Origin: Tenodera sinensis | Taxonomy: Eukaryota > Arthropoda > Insecta > Mantodea > Mantidae | DNA length: 64,000 bases | Direction of reading: 5' to 3' | Assembly (NCBI GenBank): GCA_030765045.1 | Contig: CM060964.1 | Location: 175,313,352-175,377,351, forward strand | Part shown: positions 54,689 to 64,000 of the stretch, one piece after another | How positions within the stretch are numbered: the stretch's first letter is position 1 | Layout of the letters: the number at the start of each line of letters is the position of its first letter | Notes under the pieces: generated by a model | The model's input: only the letters and a program-made list of their open reading frames with translations | What the model was told of the DNA's origin: nothing | Databases searched by the model: none | Position numbers and translations under genes: made by a program

Positions 54689-55658
54689 TTATACACAGGG
54701 TTGAACAGATCTACAAGCCACTGTAATACGCTGGCGAAGGGTTTCTGGATTGTCCAGCTCCTCTGCATAAATGCATTCTTTTAAATAACCCCAGAGAAAG
54801 AAGTCAAGGGGTGTCAGATCAGGTGATCTGGCAGGCCAAGGGACTGGTCCTTGTCTTCCTATGCAAAGATCAGGATGTACAGCATTCAAATGATTGCAGA
54901 CGTTCCTTGACTTATACGGAGGAGCGCCATGGTGTTGAAACCACATCATCATTCGCTCCTGCAGTGGCACATTCCCTAATAATAAGGGGTGAGCTAAGGA
55001 GGAATTCCAGGTAGCGTGCTCCTGTTAGATTCCCCTCGAAGAACAATGGTTCAACAAGATGGTCTCCCAAGATTCCACACCAGACATTTACACCCCACTG
55101 CTCTTGGAATGTTGTCTCTCTTACCCAATGAGGGTTATCAACACTCCAATAGCGCATATTGTGACAATTTCCAGTTCCATTGTTGTGGAATCTTGATTCG
55201 TCAGAAAACAATATCCTGGATGGGGTTCCCACACCACTTGCTACTCTCTCCAGCAACCATTCACAAAAGATCACCCGAGCTTCGAAATCTCTCCCGTGAA
55301 GTGCTTGGTGTAGGTGCAAACGACAAGAATGAAACTTATTAGTGTTCAATATTCGCACTACAGAAGACTGGCTGATGTTCACCTCCTGAGCAACTGCCCG
55401 TGTACTAGTATGCGGATTGTTCAGGGTGGCGTTCAAAACTGCTTATGCATTAACACCCGATGCTGCTGATGCGTGTCTCACAGGAGGCATTCTTGCAAGT
55501 GATGCTGTTACACGCAGACACCTTTCAACATTCCGGAAGGTGTTTGCTGTTGGTTGTCGTCTATTCGGATATCTCTCCCGAGATATTTTCTCCGGTGTAT
55601 TTGTTCTTACTTCTCCGTAGACCAAAAGCATATCTACGTACTCGTCTGTCGAATACAT
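54689..55658 (-). pseudogene. mariner-like transposase with DUF4817-type N-terminus
   Basis: Starting at ATG 55658 (MYSTDEYVDMLLVYGEVRTN) the N-terminus has the DUF4817-like helical domain (RERYPNRRQPTANTFRNVER). An in-frame stop at 55443-55445 is followed in the same frame by the second HTH (NPHTSTRAVAQEVNISQSSV). Next are FCEWLLERV, the first catalytic Asp in ILFSDESRFHNNG and the core QEQWGVNVWCGILGDHLVEP. A frameshift near 54960 leads to MMMWFQHHGAPPY, where the second catalytic Asp (QQDGAPPH in the family) is His. PARSPDLTPLDFFLWGYLK carries the third Asp. About 323 codons, close to family length. Catalytic loss, stop and frameshift make it dead. Confidence 0.9.
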
Positions 55659-55894
55659 AATGAAGACTGGCACAAAATATCGTGCGACAGCATACGTGTG
55701 GAGAACGCAGGGGTCGGCATTTGCAACACAATACATCATGCCAGTCCAATGGAGCAGACGTCATTATACCTGTTCAATTACAAAATGCAGACAACAAAAA
55801 CTATTTAAATTATAATGTCCTAAACCCTCAGGGACTTTATAATTAGATTATTGTGAATTCTGTTTCCAAGCTTTGATGAGCACAAAAAATATTT

Positions 55895-55975
55895 ACAATA
55901 CTGAGAATCGAACCTATGTCATTGGGGCTTAGGGCAGAGGACCCGTCACAATCCTATTCAGCTATTTCGAGACTT
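55895..55975 (-). repeat. tRNA-like sequence inside the mariner element, minus strand
   Basis: The minus strand reads AAATAGCTGAATAGGATTGT and ATAGGTTCGATTCTCAGTAT, a D-arm-like and a T-arm-like segment. It is degenerate and lacks a convincing acceptor stem. Confidence 0.4.
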
Positions 55976-56647
55976 GGCTGAAAGTACGTACCGCGTGCAA
56001 TAGTAGGACTTGCATGCCTGGCGCTATGCCATTGCCACCTCGCGAGTTTTCGTCCTTGATTTAGCCTTTTAAGACAGTTTTAATCATTTGCTGGGCATTT
56101 TAATATTATTACTTAAATGGCAAAAGCTGTTATGCATATTAATTGAGATGCACGAGGCGTAGTTCACCCAAAAATATAAATAAACTGTTGTTTAATAATA
56201 TGTCCGTTTTGACTGTACGGGTCCATGATGGATGAGGCGTGTCTCTAAATTTTTCGTAATTTTTGGCAGCCAACTCCTGCTCTAAGTACAAGAATCCACC
56301 ACTTTCGTTTTAGCTGACGTTGTTAGTGTACCCATATGATAGGTCCAATTTTTCCGAGGCGTTTACTGAATTACGTTGCTATGTATAATCTAATAAAAAG
56401 TTTGTAAAATCGGCTGGAAACCGGAATTCGCTCTCAGTAAACGAGTCGTATGTTTTTGAGGTGTGCTTTAGCGAGGAGTACGTTCTGTCCCTTAAACCGC
56501 TGTTGCTCTCAATTTTGCGCATTCCTCTCTTTAAGAACGTCAAGCAATACATTTTAGTAAGCGCAAAACTGGGCTAAGGTCCACATGCCATTTGATGGGT
56601 GGGCTAACTTCCCAAAAAATAAGGCGCGGCTGACTCACCTGGTATAT

Positions 56648-56984
56648 ACCGGGTGTTAATGAACTACACCGAAATAATTTCAGCGATTGTAGACGTGACT
56701 AATATAAGCAAGTTGAGATAGGCAATGCATGGTCTGCGGCTTAACATAGCGCAGTTAATTGTGTTAAACCTAATTGGCATCAGATGCTGATAAGTTGGTG
56801 TTTAAACACGGTGGGTGAGATTATTGGATTAAAATGTCTTTAAAACTGCTTCCCGAGTATAGAAATATCGAAACTTAATAGCTCGTTATTGGCGTTCTCA
56901 AGATTTAATGCCTCAAAGATATTTCAAATCTCGAACTAATCACCTGCCAGTGCGACACTGAACAGCGATTAACTGCCTTATTGC
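56648..56984. other. Unassigned DNA
   Basis: Text continuing from the mariner right flank; no coding motif recognised. It should be the far side of the R1-like fragment's target but RNase H motifs are not apparent. Confidence 0.4.
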
Positions 56985-57095
56985 AAAAATGAAAATGAAA
57001 AAATGTTTATTTGGGCATGTTTACAACATGCCCGGGCTGTTTAGGGAAATCCCTCTTCAGCCTAGTGTGGTATTTGTTTATAGCCTACTCTAGTT
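56985..57095 (-). mobile_element. LINE 3' end fragment with double hairpin
   Basis: Matches the 3' UTR of Gag-only unit C over GGGCATGTT-TAC-AACATGCCC (57013-57033), GGCTGTTT, AGGGAAATCCCT (57043-57054) and CTTCAGCC. On the minus strand it is followed by CCCAAATAAACATTTTTTC, that is, an AATAAA signal and then an ATTTTC-repeat tail, so this is a true 3' terminus of a truncated LINE copy. Confidence 0.75.
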
Positions 57096-57992
57096 GTGCT
57101 TGTGTAACTGTTCTGGTGGCCCAATCCGTAACACCAAAAACTGTTGTTCCAGAGGTCATTGGTTCGGTTACTGCCATGTGGTTAATTGTTTTTTCTTCGT
57201 CATAAATTACAATAGGCAGTTCCTTTAAACTTGACGTAAAGAGTTGCATTTACTTTTCATTTTATGTAACTTCGTTCACCCTTTAAACCTCCTCCCATTT
57301 AGACGTACCTACAGCATGTGAGAGTATTAAGCAGGATTCAACTTTTGTTAGAAGGAATTGTAATTAATTGCACTCACAAGGTGAAATTACTCTGTAAAAT
57401 GCATTGTACATGAATTAAAACCTTAGACAAAATATTAAAACAAAAACAACAACAACAAAAAAAAAAAAAAAAAAAAAAAAAAGCCAAATAAAGTGAAGGA
57501 GACGCGAACTCGTTTACCTTTCACTTGAAAGCTGATGTCATAACGATTGCACCAGAGGGAGTGCTCCGACTGTCTCTTCATTTTCGTGTGTTGTGCACTC
57601 AAGTGCTATTATCATTAGCAGTGGCGTACTGGCACTTCAGAAACTTATAGCCGTAACTTCCACATTTGAACCAACAGGCCATAAGTCTCCTATCCCAAAT
57701 TACTTGTTTCAGAAATCCCCACTTGCTCTGAAAATATTTCGGTGTAACACCCTGTATATGGCTCACGGATGGGGACATATTCTGGAGCAGGAATATACAG
57801 TGCCTCACCAAAGATAGCATAAAGTTTTAGCATAGGTAAGTATATATATAGGGCATCTGTACATAAGGCTGAGATATTGGCGATATTAGCATGCGGTCAA
57901 AGAGGATTAGGAGAAGGCTAAAATGGCAACCAACTATTAATCTTTCCTGTTAGTCAAGATGCGGTTAAGAGCAGTTCCATAGAAATGTCATA
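57096..57992. other. Unassigned DNA; poly-A tract at 57444-57482
   Basis: An A-rich run (57444-57482, AACAACAAC then A) could be the tail of a plus-strand retrocopy whose body I do not recognise. A B-box-like TTCGCGTCTCC on the minus strand (about 57500) hints at another tRNA-like head (57485-57570). A 74-codon open frame (57593-57817) has no recognisable motif. Confidence 0.4.
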
Positions 57993-58354
57993 TCTTCCTT
58001 TACCTCATTACCTTCCCCTTATGTAGGACTTACAAGCCAGTACCTTGGGTCAGGTGCCTGTCGGAGAGCACAGGAACCTCTGGAACGGACAGAGTGAAGA
58101 CCTGGAAGTGGGTGGTCAGCCAAGTACCAGGTTGAAAGTGAGGAAGGGGATATGAAATGCAGGCGAAATCGATGATTAGAAAGATGATAATGGAGCAAAT
58201 TGGTGAAATGAGTGGCGGGGGAAACCGGAGAACCCGAAAAAAACCGCCTGACGCCGCTTCGTCCACCACGAATACCACTTTCGGGTCCCTGGGATCGAAC
58301 CCGAACCGCCTAGATGGTAGCCGAACGTTCTAACCAGTCGATCACGGCGCCGCC
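57993..58354 (-). repeat. SINE-like family S2, copy 3
   Basis: The most complete head of the family: on the minus strand GGCGCCGTGATCGACTGGTT, AGAACGTTCGGCTACCATCT and CGGTTCGGGTTCGATCCCAG give full D, anticodon and T arm segments. The body matches copies at 26641 and 28148 (GACGAAGCGGCGTC, TTCTCCGGTTTCCCCC, TTCCAGGTCTTCACTCTGTC, TGGCTTGTAAGTCCTACATA). It ends GGTAATGAGGTAAAGGAAG. Confidence 0.9.
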
Positions 58355-60959
58355 GAAATGCCCTATCAAGGGATAAAATTTTAATTTAATATTGTCACGT
58401 ATGTGATTGAGAAGTACCTATTTTACATTAAGTTATAACATTTTATTAAGCTTCCAAATTTGTGATAAATCACATTTTACAATCCTTTTAACTTGCTGCA
58501 CCTTTGTGAAGATGTATACGTGACAGGACATAAATGGTTTACCACTTTCTATGGTAGTCCCTATGGACTTTTCTCTGATGTCATCCTTCCGCGCAGCAAC
58601 TGGTGGAACCATGTTGCATCATGCAACATGAGAGATGTCACGTGTCTTAAGAATGTTCTAGAACATTCTGTTCATTAGGGTGTTGGCATACCAAATATGG
58701 TAAAAGCCGCGATGACAATTGCAAGACCCCCATAGAAAACAGCACCCGATATAACCGGTCTCTTATTGCTAGCAGGGGGAGTCAGTTTCAGGAATTGCTG
58801 CGCTCTGCTCCAGACCGCTTAGGTGGCGGTTCGCCATCCGAGGGTCAACCATGTTGATCCGTCTCGGCTTAGACATCCTCTGTGCTTCATCAACGGCAAC
58901 TTGACATCGCCCGTAATGGTAAGCCTATTCAACCCTAGAGTGTAAGTCTAAACGATAATTGACAGAACCCCCTTTATTGTAACCAACATTGTTTTACTGT
59001 TGTTTTAATATTAATAACAAATAGAGATCACTCAAACCAAACAGTGTCTTCAGGTCTACCATCTGATTACCAAACCTACATCCCCCAGTCGTCAACCTCG
59101 GTTGCGACTGTATTTCTATATTCTATATAAGGGTATATGGTTTCTCATATTCTGAGGTAGCGTATTCAATAATAAAATGCTCACAAATCTCAAAGAATCG
59201 AGTAATTTAATGCTAAAGACTTCGGTGAATGCAAAACAAAAGAAAAATGCATCCAAGTTTCTATATTCTACACACATATTTTGCAAGGTAAATGTTGGAA
59301 TTTACAACAGATATCTTTTTAAATCAGACATTGGGTCTTCCTTGATTCACAGTGATAAGCAATTCCAATATAAGTATTTCTAAAAAGGCTTTGTCTTATT
59401 TTTTATATATCGTGTATCTTTGTCAGTCTGTTAAGGTAAACAGTGATAAAGTGTTATAGACGGTAAAATGAACTAAGGATTAAAATTTCCTTTCAGATCC
59501 GGCGTTATCATCACATTACCAATAAAAAAAGTAATAGCGCCGTAACAGACTGACATACCACGCTCTTGTTCCTTGGTGTAGCTCTCAGTTGTTAGACTGG
59601 CCTTGGAGAGAGCACAAGTTGAAAACACTTCAACACCAATTTTCATTTGAATTGGTGCCACTCAAGTGCAAACAGCAATTCCACGCGTTAACAGAACCGA
59701 CATTCGCAATACACTTTTCTCAATAAACCAAAGTCTCACAAGGATGAGGGGTTTGAAGTGTGAGTTTTGACCGCATCATTCGATAGAGAAAATACAGAGG
59801 ATTAAAAAGATAAAAATATATAAGGTATAAGACCAAATTTATATGAAATATATTTTCCTAAACATTTCATAACAGACGGACATTTTTCTCAATTCTCTTT
59901 ACAGGTCATTTAGGGCAATCCTAAATTTCTTTGAAAGCTTAATCCACAAATACTTTTAAAAACCCGTTTGTAGGGGAGGATTTAGGTTTTATTAGAAGTT
60001 TTTAAAAATCAAAGTATTCCAATTATTGAAGAAGCTGGAATTCAAAATGTGCCCCCTAACAGACTGATCTCTCTTCGTAACAGACTGACATCTGTGAAAT
60101 TATGTTTACTGTAATGCAGCAGAATAAGCACATTGTGTAATTGTTGAAATGAACAATTTGCATTAATGAAATAAAACAAAATATCGTTACATCTGCTCCA
60201 GAATATGTTCTTTTTGTGGTGCGGGAAAAGGCTACTTACGTCCTCACCCTAGTAAGCCTGGGAATGTGGAGACTCATTACACTGGATTCGAACCAGTGCA
60301 GTATTACTCACTAAAACCCCCCACCGGAAGTAGGAGGTCCATACCTCACTTATACAGTACCGCATTAAGCACCTGCGCATTTGTGGTGAACTATGAATGC
60401 TACCTGCCAGTGGCAGAGGACTGAAGTGCCAGGGGACAAACGTGACGTATGCCCTGAGTGACCCCTGGGTGCAGTGAATGGTGACATGTTCCGTAAGACT
60501 GTTGGTGTTTGGATTACTAATCTAGATGAGTTGTTAGGTGACTGGAATGATATGCTGATTCATCCTTGGGCTTCGTTCCTGTTGTCTTAGTAGTATGTTG
60601 ATCCACCTTAAGGTTTCGTAAGATTTCAGCTTTTTTATTTTAGAATATTTTAATTTTTGTGCTCTTTTGTGCATTTGTAGTTTTTTTTTCTTTTTTTGCT
60701 TATATTAGTCTCTATTATTTTCTCTATTATTTTTAGCAGCCAGGGGCTTCGCTAGTTTTCTATAACATAGTCGCAAATAGTACACACATGGCGGGGCGGG
60801 CTATCTGTCTGAGTGCAGGAGCAGGTCTTTGCCACTAGTGGGGAGGCCCTCTTCTCCCGGTGACCCCTGTAGGTATGAAGCACACGGACTTCTGAGGGTG
60901 TGTGTATGTGTGTGTCCCTGCATCCTACGACTAGTAATGTTAACGCATTAAATTATTGA
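58355..60959. other. Unassigned DNA with hairpin and recurring 14-mer
   Basis: No gene recognised over 2.6 kb. A perfect hairpin CATGTTGCAT-C-ATGCAACATG lies at 58610-58630. The string TAACAGACTGACAT or a near match occurs five times between 59420 and 60092 (one inverted). A B-box-like GGTTCGAATCCAGTG lies on the minus strand near 60285. A TGTGTGTATGTGTGTG run is at about 60899-60914. Confidence 0.5.
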
Positions 60960-61309
60960 GGTATTCGTGGATGTTTAAGTCCGGTTCGCCTATGCCAATA
61001 GTAACAGTGACAGAGGACGGGAGTGTTTGTCGTATGCAGTTTCGTATTCTCCAAGCATTCTAATGCTATCGGTGTGATTTTTGTTCTTTTTGGTGTAAAG
61101 GTTGAATGCCAATGCTCGATTGTGAGCATATTAGCTCTTCATGTAAATGAAACGAAGGGGCTTCTGGTGGTCCCCATTTGTGAGCCATCTGTATATATAC
61201 GAGCCATGTCAGACACTGCTGAAACTTCACCAGGATTTGTTTGTTGCACCACTGTTGTTAAGTTCCTCAATGCACTCTAAAGAGACGGTCGAAAAAATAT
61301 TCATTTGAC
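60960..61309 (-). pseudogene. R1-like LINE RNase H fragment
   Basis: The minus strand gives FFDRLFRVH and then, after stops, YIYTDGSQMGTTRSPF, the start of an RNase H domain with its first Asp. This is followed by decaying text. The nucleotide sequence FCGACCGTCTCTTTAGAG-type block (61285-61305 complement) matches 54085-54110, so the same LINE family is present twice on opposite strands. Confidence 0.62.
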
Positions 61310-61445
61310 ATGAGATCGGAGAAACAACAGTAGAAGGCAGGGTCCCTAACAGCTATAGATTGAAACTCTCCGGTGGCGGCCAGTACCCTGCTCTCCGACT
61401 TGCATATCCCCTGGGGCCCAGGATCCGCAGAGTTCCCCTGTTGTG
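61310..61445 (-). repeat. Interspersed repeat family R4, copy 2
   Basis: Reverse complement of the repeat at 39745-39880: GGAACTCTGCGGATCCTGGG, CAGGGGATATGCAAGTCGG, GTACTGGCCGCCACCGGAG and CTGTTAGGGACCCTGCCTTC. Here it is joined directly to the R1-like RNase H fragment, so R4 may itself be part of an R1-like LINE. The first copy lacks a recognisable continuation. Confidence 0.75.
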
Positions 61446-61929
61446 GGGGAGGAGGACTTACTGAGAGCAAATTCTCTGCCATACAAACCCCCGCCGACAT
61501 TTAAAACCCTAAAATAGCCCACCAGCATGAAAGGTGAAGTGAATCACCAGTTTGAAGAAGGGAATAATTCCAAAAACATGTTTTTTGGGAAATCGAAAAA
61601 AACTTCCTAGTGTGTTTATTTTTAGTTCAACGTAATTTTACCTTATGTAAGAAAATGTTTATCTCTTTATTTGGAAAGAGGTTGGTATGCTAGCAATTAG
61701 TTTAATTCACTTCTAACCCAGTAATTAGGACTATAAACAATAGGATTTAATTCCTTCTTAAAACTGTTAACATTTTTGTTATCATGAAAGAACAATAAGT
61801 ATAAAAATTACATATATTTGAAATTAAAAGTACTTTTACACTAGTTTAAATGGACATACATGAATAGCATTACAAACAGAAACTATCAAGAGCATATATT
61901 TATAATAATATTTATACAATATGTTGCAT
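61446..61929. other. AT-rich DNA, nothing recognised
   Basis: Short open frames with no recognisable motif; otherwise AT-rich. Confidence 0.45.
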
Positions 61930-63750
61930 TATGTTTTCACAAAATGTACTCTTCAATCTCCCTCTTCACTTTGTGTTTCTGAATCCTCTATTGGTCATGT
62001 CAAAACTTCTTCATAAAGCACTTTCTTGTCATGAGGAATACATGCAATGATTTTTGTTATGTCATCCATTTTCAACCTGGCAATAGGAATTTTACAGTTG
62101 TAGGATTTGGATGTTAGTAGTTCAGGGTGCATTCGTGGTTTCAGAAGCAGGAAACTTTCTTTCACTAATCCATCTATGTATTCTGAGGTTATTAAATATC
62201 CTTTAGGTTATCACATATTCAAAGCATCTGTATTTTGAAACTTGAAACTTATTTGTAGGCTTGCTTACACACCTTGTGATTCTTTTATAAAACTGTGGCC
62301 ACCATCCTTTGGAGTCAAGCACATCATCTGAAGTAACCTTTGATACTAAACAGCCAGATCTTTTAGAAGTTATAATCATTTCCTCATACTCGTCAGGAAT
62401 ATAAATCCTGCCCTTTCTTCTGATCTTTTGTTTGGCTACTCCAAAGTTGCGGTCATACTCTAAAATGAGTGGCCACGCATAGGGAAATACTGATAGATTT
62501 TCTTGAAGTGTCCCATCAAAACCAGAGAAAGTAAAAATATCACCATTGTGTTGCTCCTGTTTTGGCCTCCGCAGACATCACTGAACACAGGAGGTTCTGT
62601 GATAGCTGGGTCCATCTTCTGAATACACATCCACAGGAAGCTGTAAACCTCATCTGGTCCTCGCTTTGCCTCTCCTTTATGGTTGATGTAGAACTCGGCA
62701 GAATTTGTTTTTATGTCATGCACACAAAATACGTATATCCAAGTTTTAAGTAGAAGATGTCTTGAACTGGCATTTTTGGAAGTAGGAGGTTTTGCATGAA
62801 GTCAAATACAATCGCTCCCACTGTACCATTTTCCTTACATCGGCTTATCACTTCCTGTTGTTTCTTGTAAAACTCGGCGTAAGTGTATAATTTTTTCTGC
62901 CACTGCCGCGCGTTTAGCATTTTCGTTTAAGAAGGGGGATCTGATTTTCATTTCAAGTTCCTCACAAGTTGAGCAAACATCAATCTGGGGCCTTCCAAAT
63001 CTGTATCCATGATTTTCATTATAATATTGACGATAGAAATCGTACTTAACAATACTAGCAAGGTCAGGATGTTTGTCATCACAGAATAGTTCATGCATTA
63101 TTTTAACATTAAGATCTGCGCTCAGATGCTTGACTGTTTTACAACAATAATATGACTCCTCAAGTGGAAATAGCCGAATACGTTCATCGATCTTGTTAAT
63201 TGTTTCTTGGGGCAGGGCTCTTGCACGATTATGATGCTTCCCGAGCAAATCTACAGGTGATTTTCCAGCAGAAACTAATGATGTTAGCTAAAAGAGAGCT
63301 TTATTTTTTATTACATAAAGGATTGAGAAAGCTGTTTTGCATAGCCTTACTCTCTCATTGTCCACTAGTACAAAATATGTGAAACTGCTGTCTCTGCGTC
63401 TTGGGGTTTCAGTCTTGGAGCGCCTCCTGGCTACATCATAACGTTGAATCAATTCCATCAGAAATGTGTCTTCCTCATTTTTTGGCCGTCCAGAATAAAC
63501 CATGTCTAAAACTGACTTCTTCGCTTCTGTTGAAAACTTACGAGTACATTTCTCTTTGCACGAGCAATGTAGCTGTGAATTAGATTTGGCTAGGAGAGTT
63601 TTTCCTGTTGCAGTACTAACGTATTCCTTGCCGAGAAGTCGACCTCTTTTCCGAACTTTATTTTTATAAAGATGCGTATTTTAGCTCCTGTCTTCTTTCT
63701 GTTTAAATTTCCAACAACATTTGCACAATTTTCATCACTGGAACTAGACA
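61930..63750 (-). pseudogene. Decayed DUF7869-like gene of probable transposon origin
   Basis: The minus strand starts at about ATG 63750 (MSSSSDENCANVVGN). After frame changes it gives a cysteine-bearing N-terminal segment (HCSCKEKCTRKFSTEAKKS, DMVYSGRPKNEEDTF), then RARALPQETINKIDERI. Next are a zinc-binding-like region (FGRPQIDVCSTCEELEMKIR) and FDFMQNLLLPKMPVQDIFYL. The acidic/GGQN block FSDVCGGQNRSNTM is followed by YQYFPMRGHSF. The C-terminus includes EYDRNFGVAKQKIRRKGRIY and KGWWPQFY. This order matches a family of insect proteins in which DUF7869-type cores read xSDxCGGQNxN...GHSxLPxD. Many stops and frameshifts. Function unknown; a DNA-transposase origin is inference. Confidence 0.65.
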
Positions 63751-64000
63751 TTTTCAAACATCCTCACTTATGCATGTTTCTCACAAGAATGGTGCAGTAA
63801 TACACTTCTCATTATTGTAACAGCTGTGAAACTGCACTTTCAGACTCTTAGTATTTGGTGCCATCTATGAACCGAGAGATTAGGCTGAAGAAGGAAATGA
63901 ATCCGGGAGTTGTTCCCTTGTTCAAACTAACGAATATTACTAGGGCTTATAACATCGTTGTTATTTGGTTTTCGTTCCCTTCTTTCTCCTGACACATGCC
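63751..64000. other. Unassigned DNA at the window edge
   Basis: Upstream side of the DUF7869-like pseudogene; no promoter, TIR or gene could be supported before the window ends. Confidence 0.4.

Larger units (their letters stand above)
54172..56647 (-). mobile_element. mariner/Tc1-superfamily transposon with TIRs
   Basis: Left end TATACCAGGTGAGTCAGC followed by TGCTCCTTAT; right end, read inward, TATACCAGGTGAGTCAGC followed by CGCGCCTTAT. These are inverted repeats of about 28 bp with few mismatches, flanked by TA, the target of this superfamily (GGTATATACC lies at both junctions). The element is 2.47 kb and contains one broken transposase gene on the minus strand. It interrupts the R1-like fragment at 53862-54176. 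Two tRNA-like stretches (54431-54520 plus strand; 55895-55975 minus strand) lie inside it on either side of the transposase. Confidence 0.85.

Overview
The window is non-coding, repeat-dominated DNA from an animal nuclear genome, almost certainly an arthropod and most likely an insect with a large, transposon-rich genome. The evidence is the mix of families: insect-type Jockey, I-like and R1-like LINEs, a Penelope GIY-YIG fragment, a DUF4817-type mariner, hATs, a Ty3/gypsy pol fragment, several tRNA-derived SINE-like families and kilobase microsatellites. I could not fix the order; a polyneopteran such as a cricket or other orthopteran is a guess. No intact host gene, rRNA, CRISPR array or bacterial-style operon is visible.

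Layout. 1-2275 is a perfect (ACATA)n array running off the left edge. 2271-11640 holds decayed, essentially intron-free copies of a spindle-E/TDRD9-type DEAH helicase plus Tudor gene, arranged as a long inverted repeat (about 2271-3744 against 9096-10575). An R1-like LINE lies beside the left arm and a 1 kb (CACCAT)n tract lies between the arms. 12-19 kb is AT-rich and carries tRNA-like repeats and a hAT element with perfect 8-bp target-site duplications (15833-17217). 18.8-24.3 kb holds a Tc1 fragment, a gypsy pol fragment and a Gag-only LINE ORF1. 24.7-26.1 kb is a GACAGA minisatellite. 26-33.6 kb holds SINE-like copies, a Penelope fragment and two more Gag-only ORF1 units.

33.9-38.1 kb holds a second hAT with perfect target-site duplications and a broken, nested hAT transposase. 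40.3-43.4 kb is microsatellite and minisatellite DNA. 43.4-52.9 kb is a nest: an I-like LINE with RNase H (element A, plus strand) split by a nearly complete Jockey-like LINE (element B, minus strand, long uninterrupted ORF2) and by a second B-like fragment. 53.9-57.1 kb holds an R1-like fragment interrupted by a mariner, then a LINE 3' end. 58-61.5 kb holds a SINE-like copy, unassigned DNA and R1-like remnants. 61.9-63.8 kb is a decayed gene with a DUF7869-like acidic/GGQN motif.

Functionally, nothing here is likely to encode a working host protein. Two things deserve attention. First, the inverted repeat of a piRNA-pathway helicase retrocopy could fold into a long double-stranded RNA if transcribed. 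Second, there is a family of ORF1-only (Gag-only) LINE units; one of them shares a palindromic 3' end with the neighbouring Jockey-like element B, suggesting trans-mobilisation. Both interpretations are inference; the sequence relationships themselves are visible.
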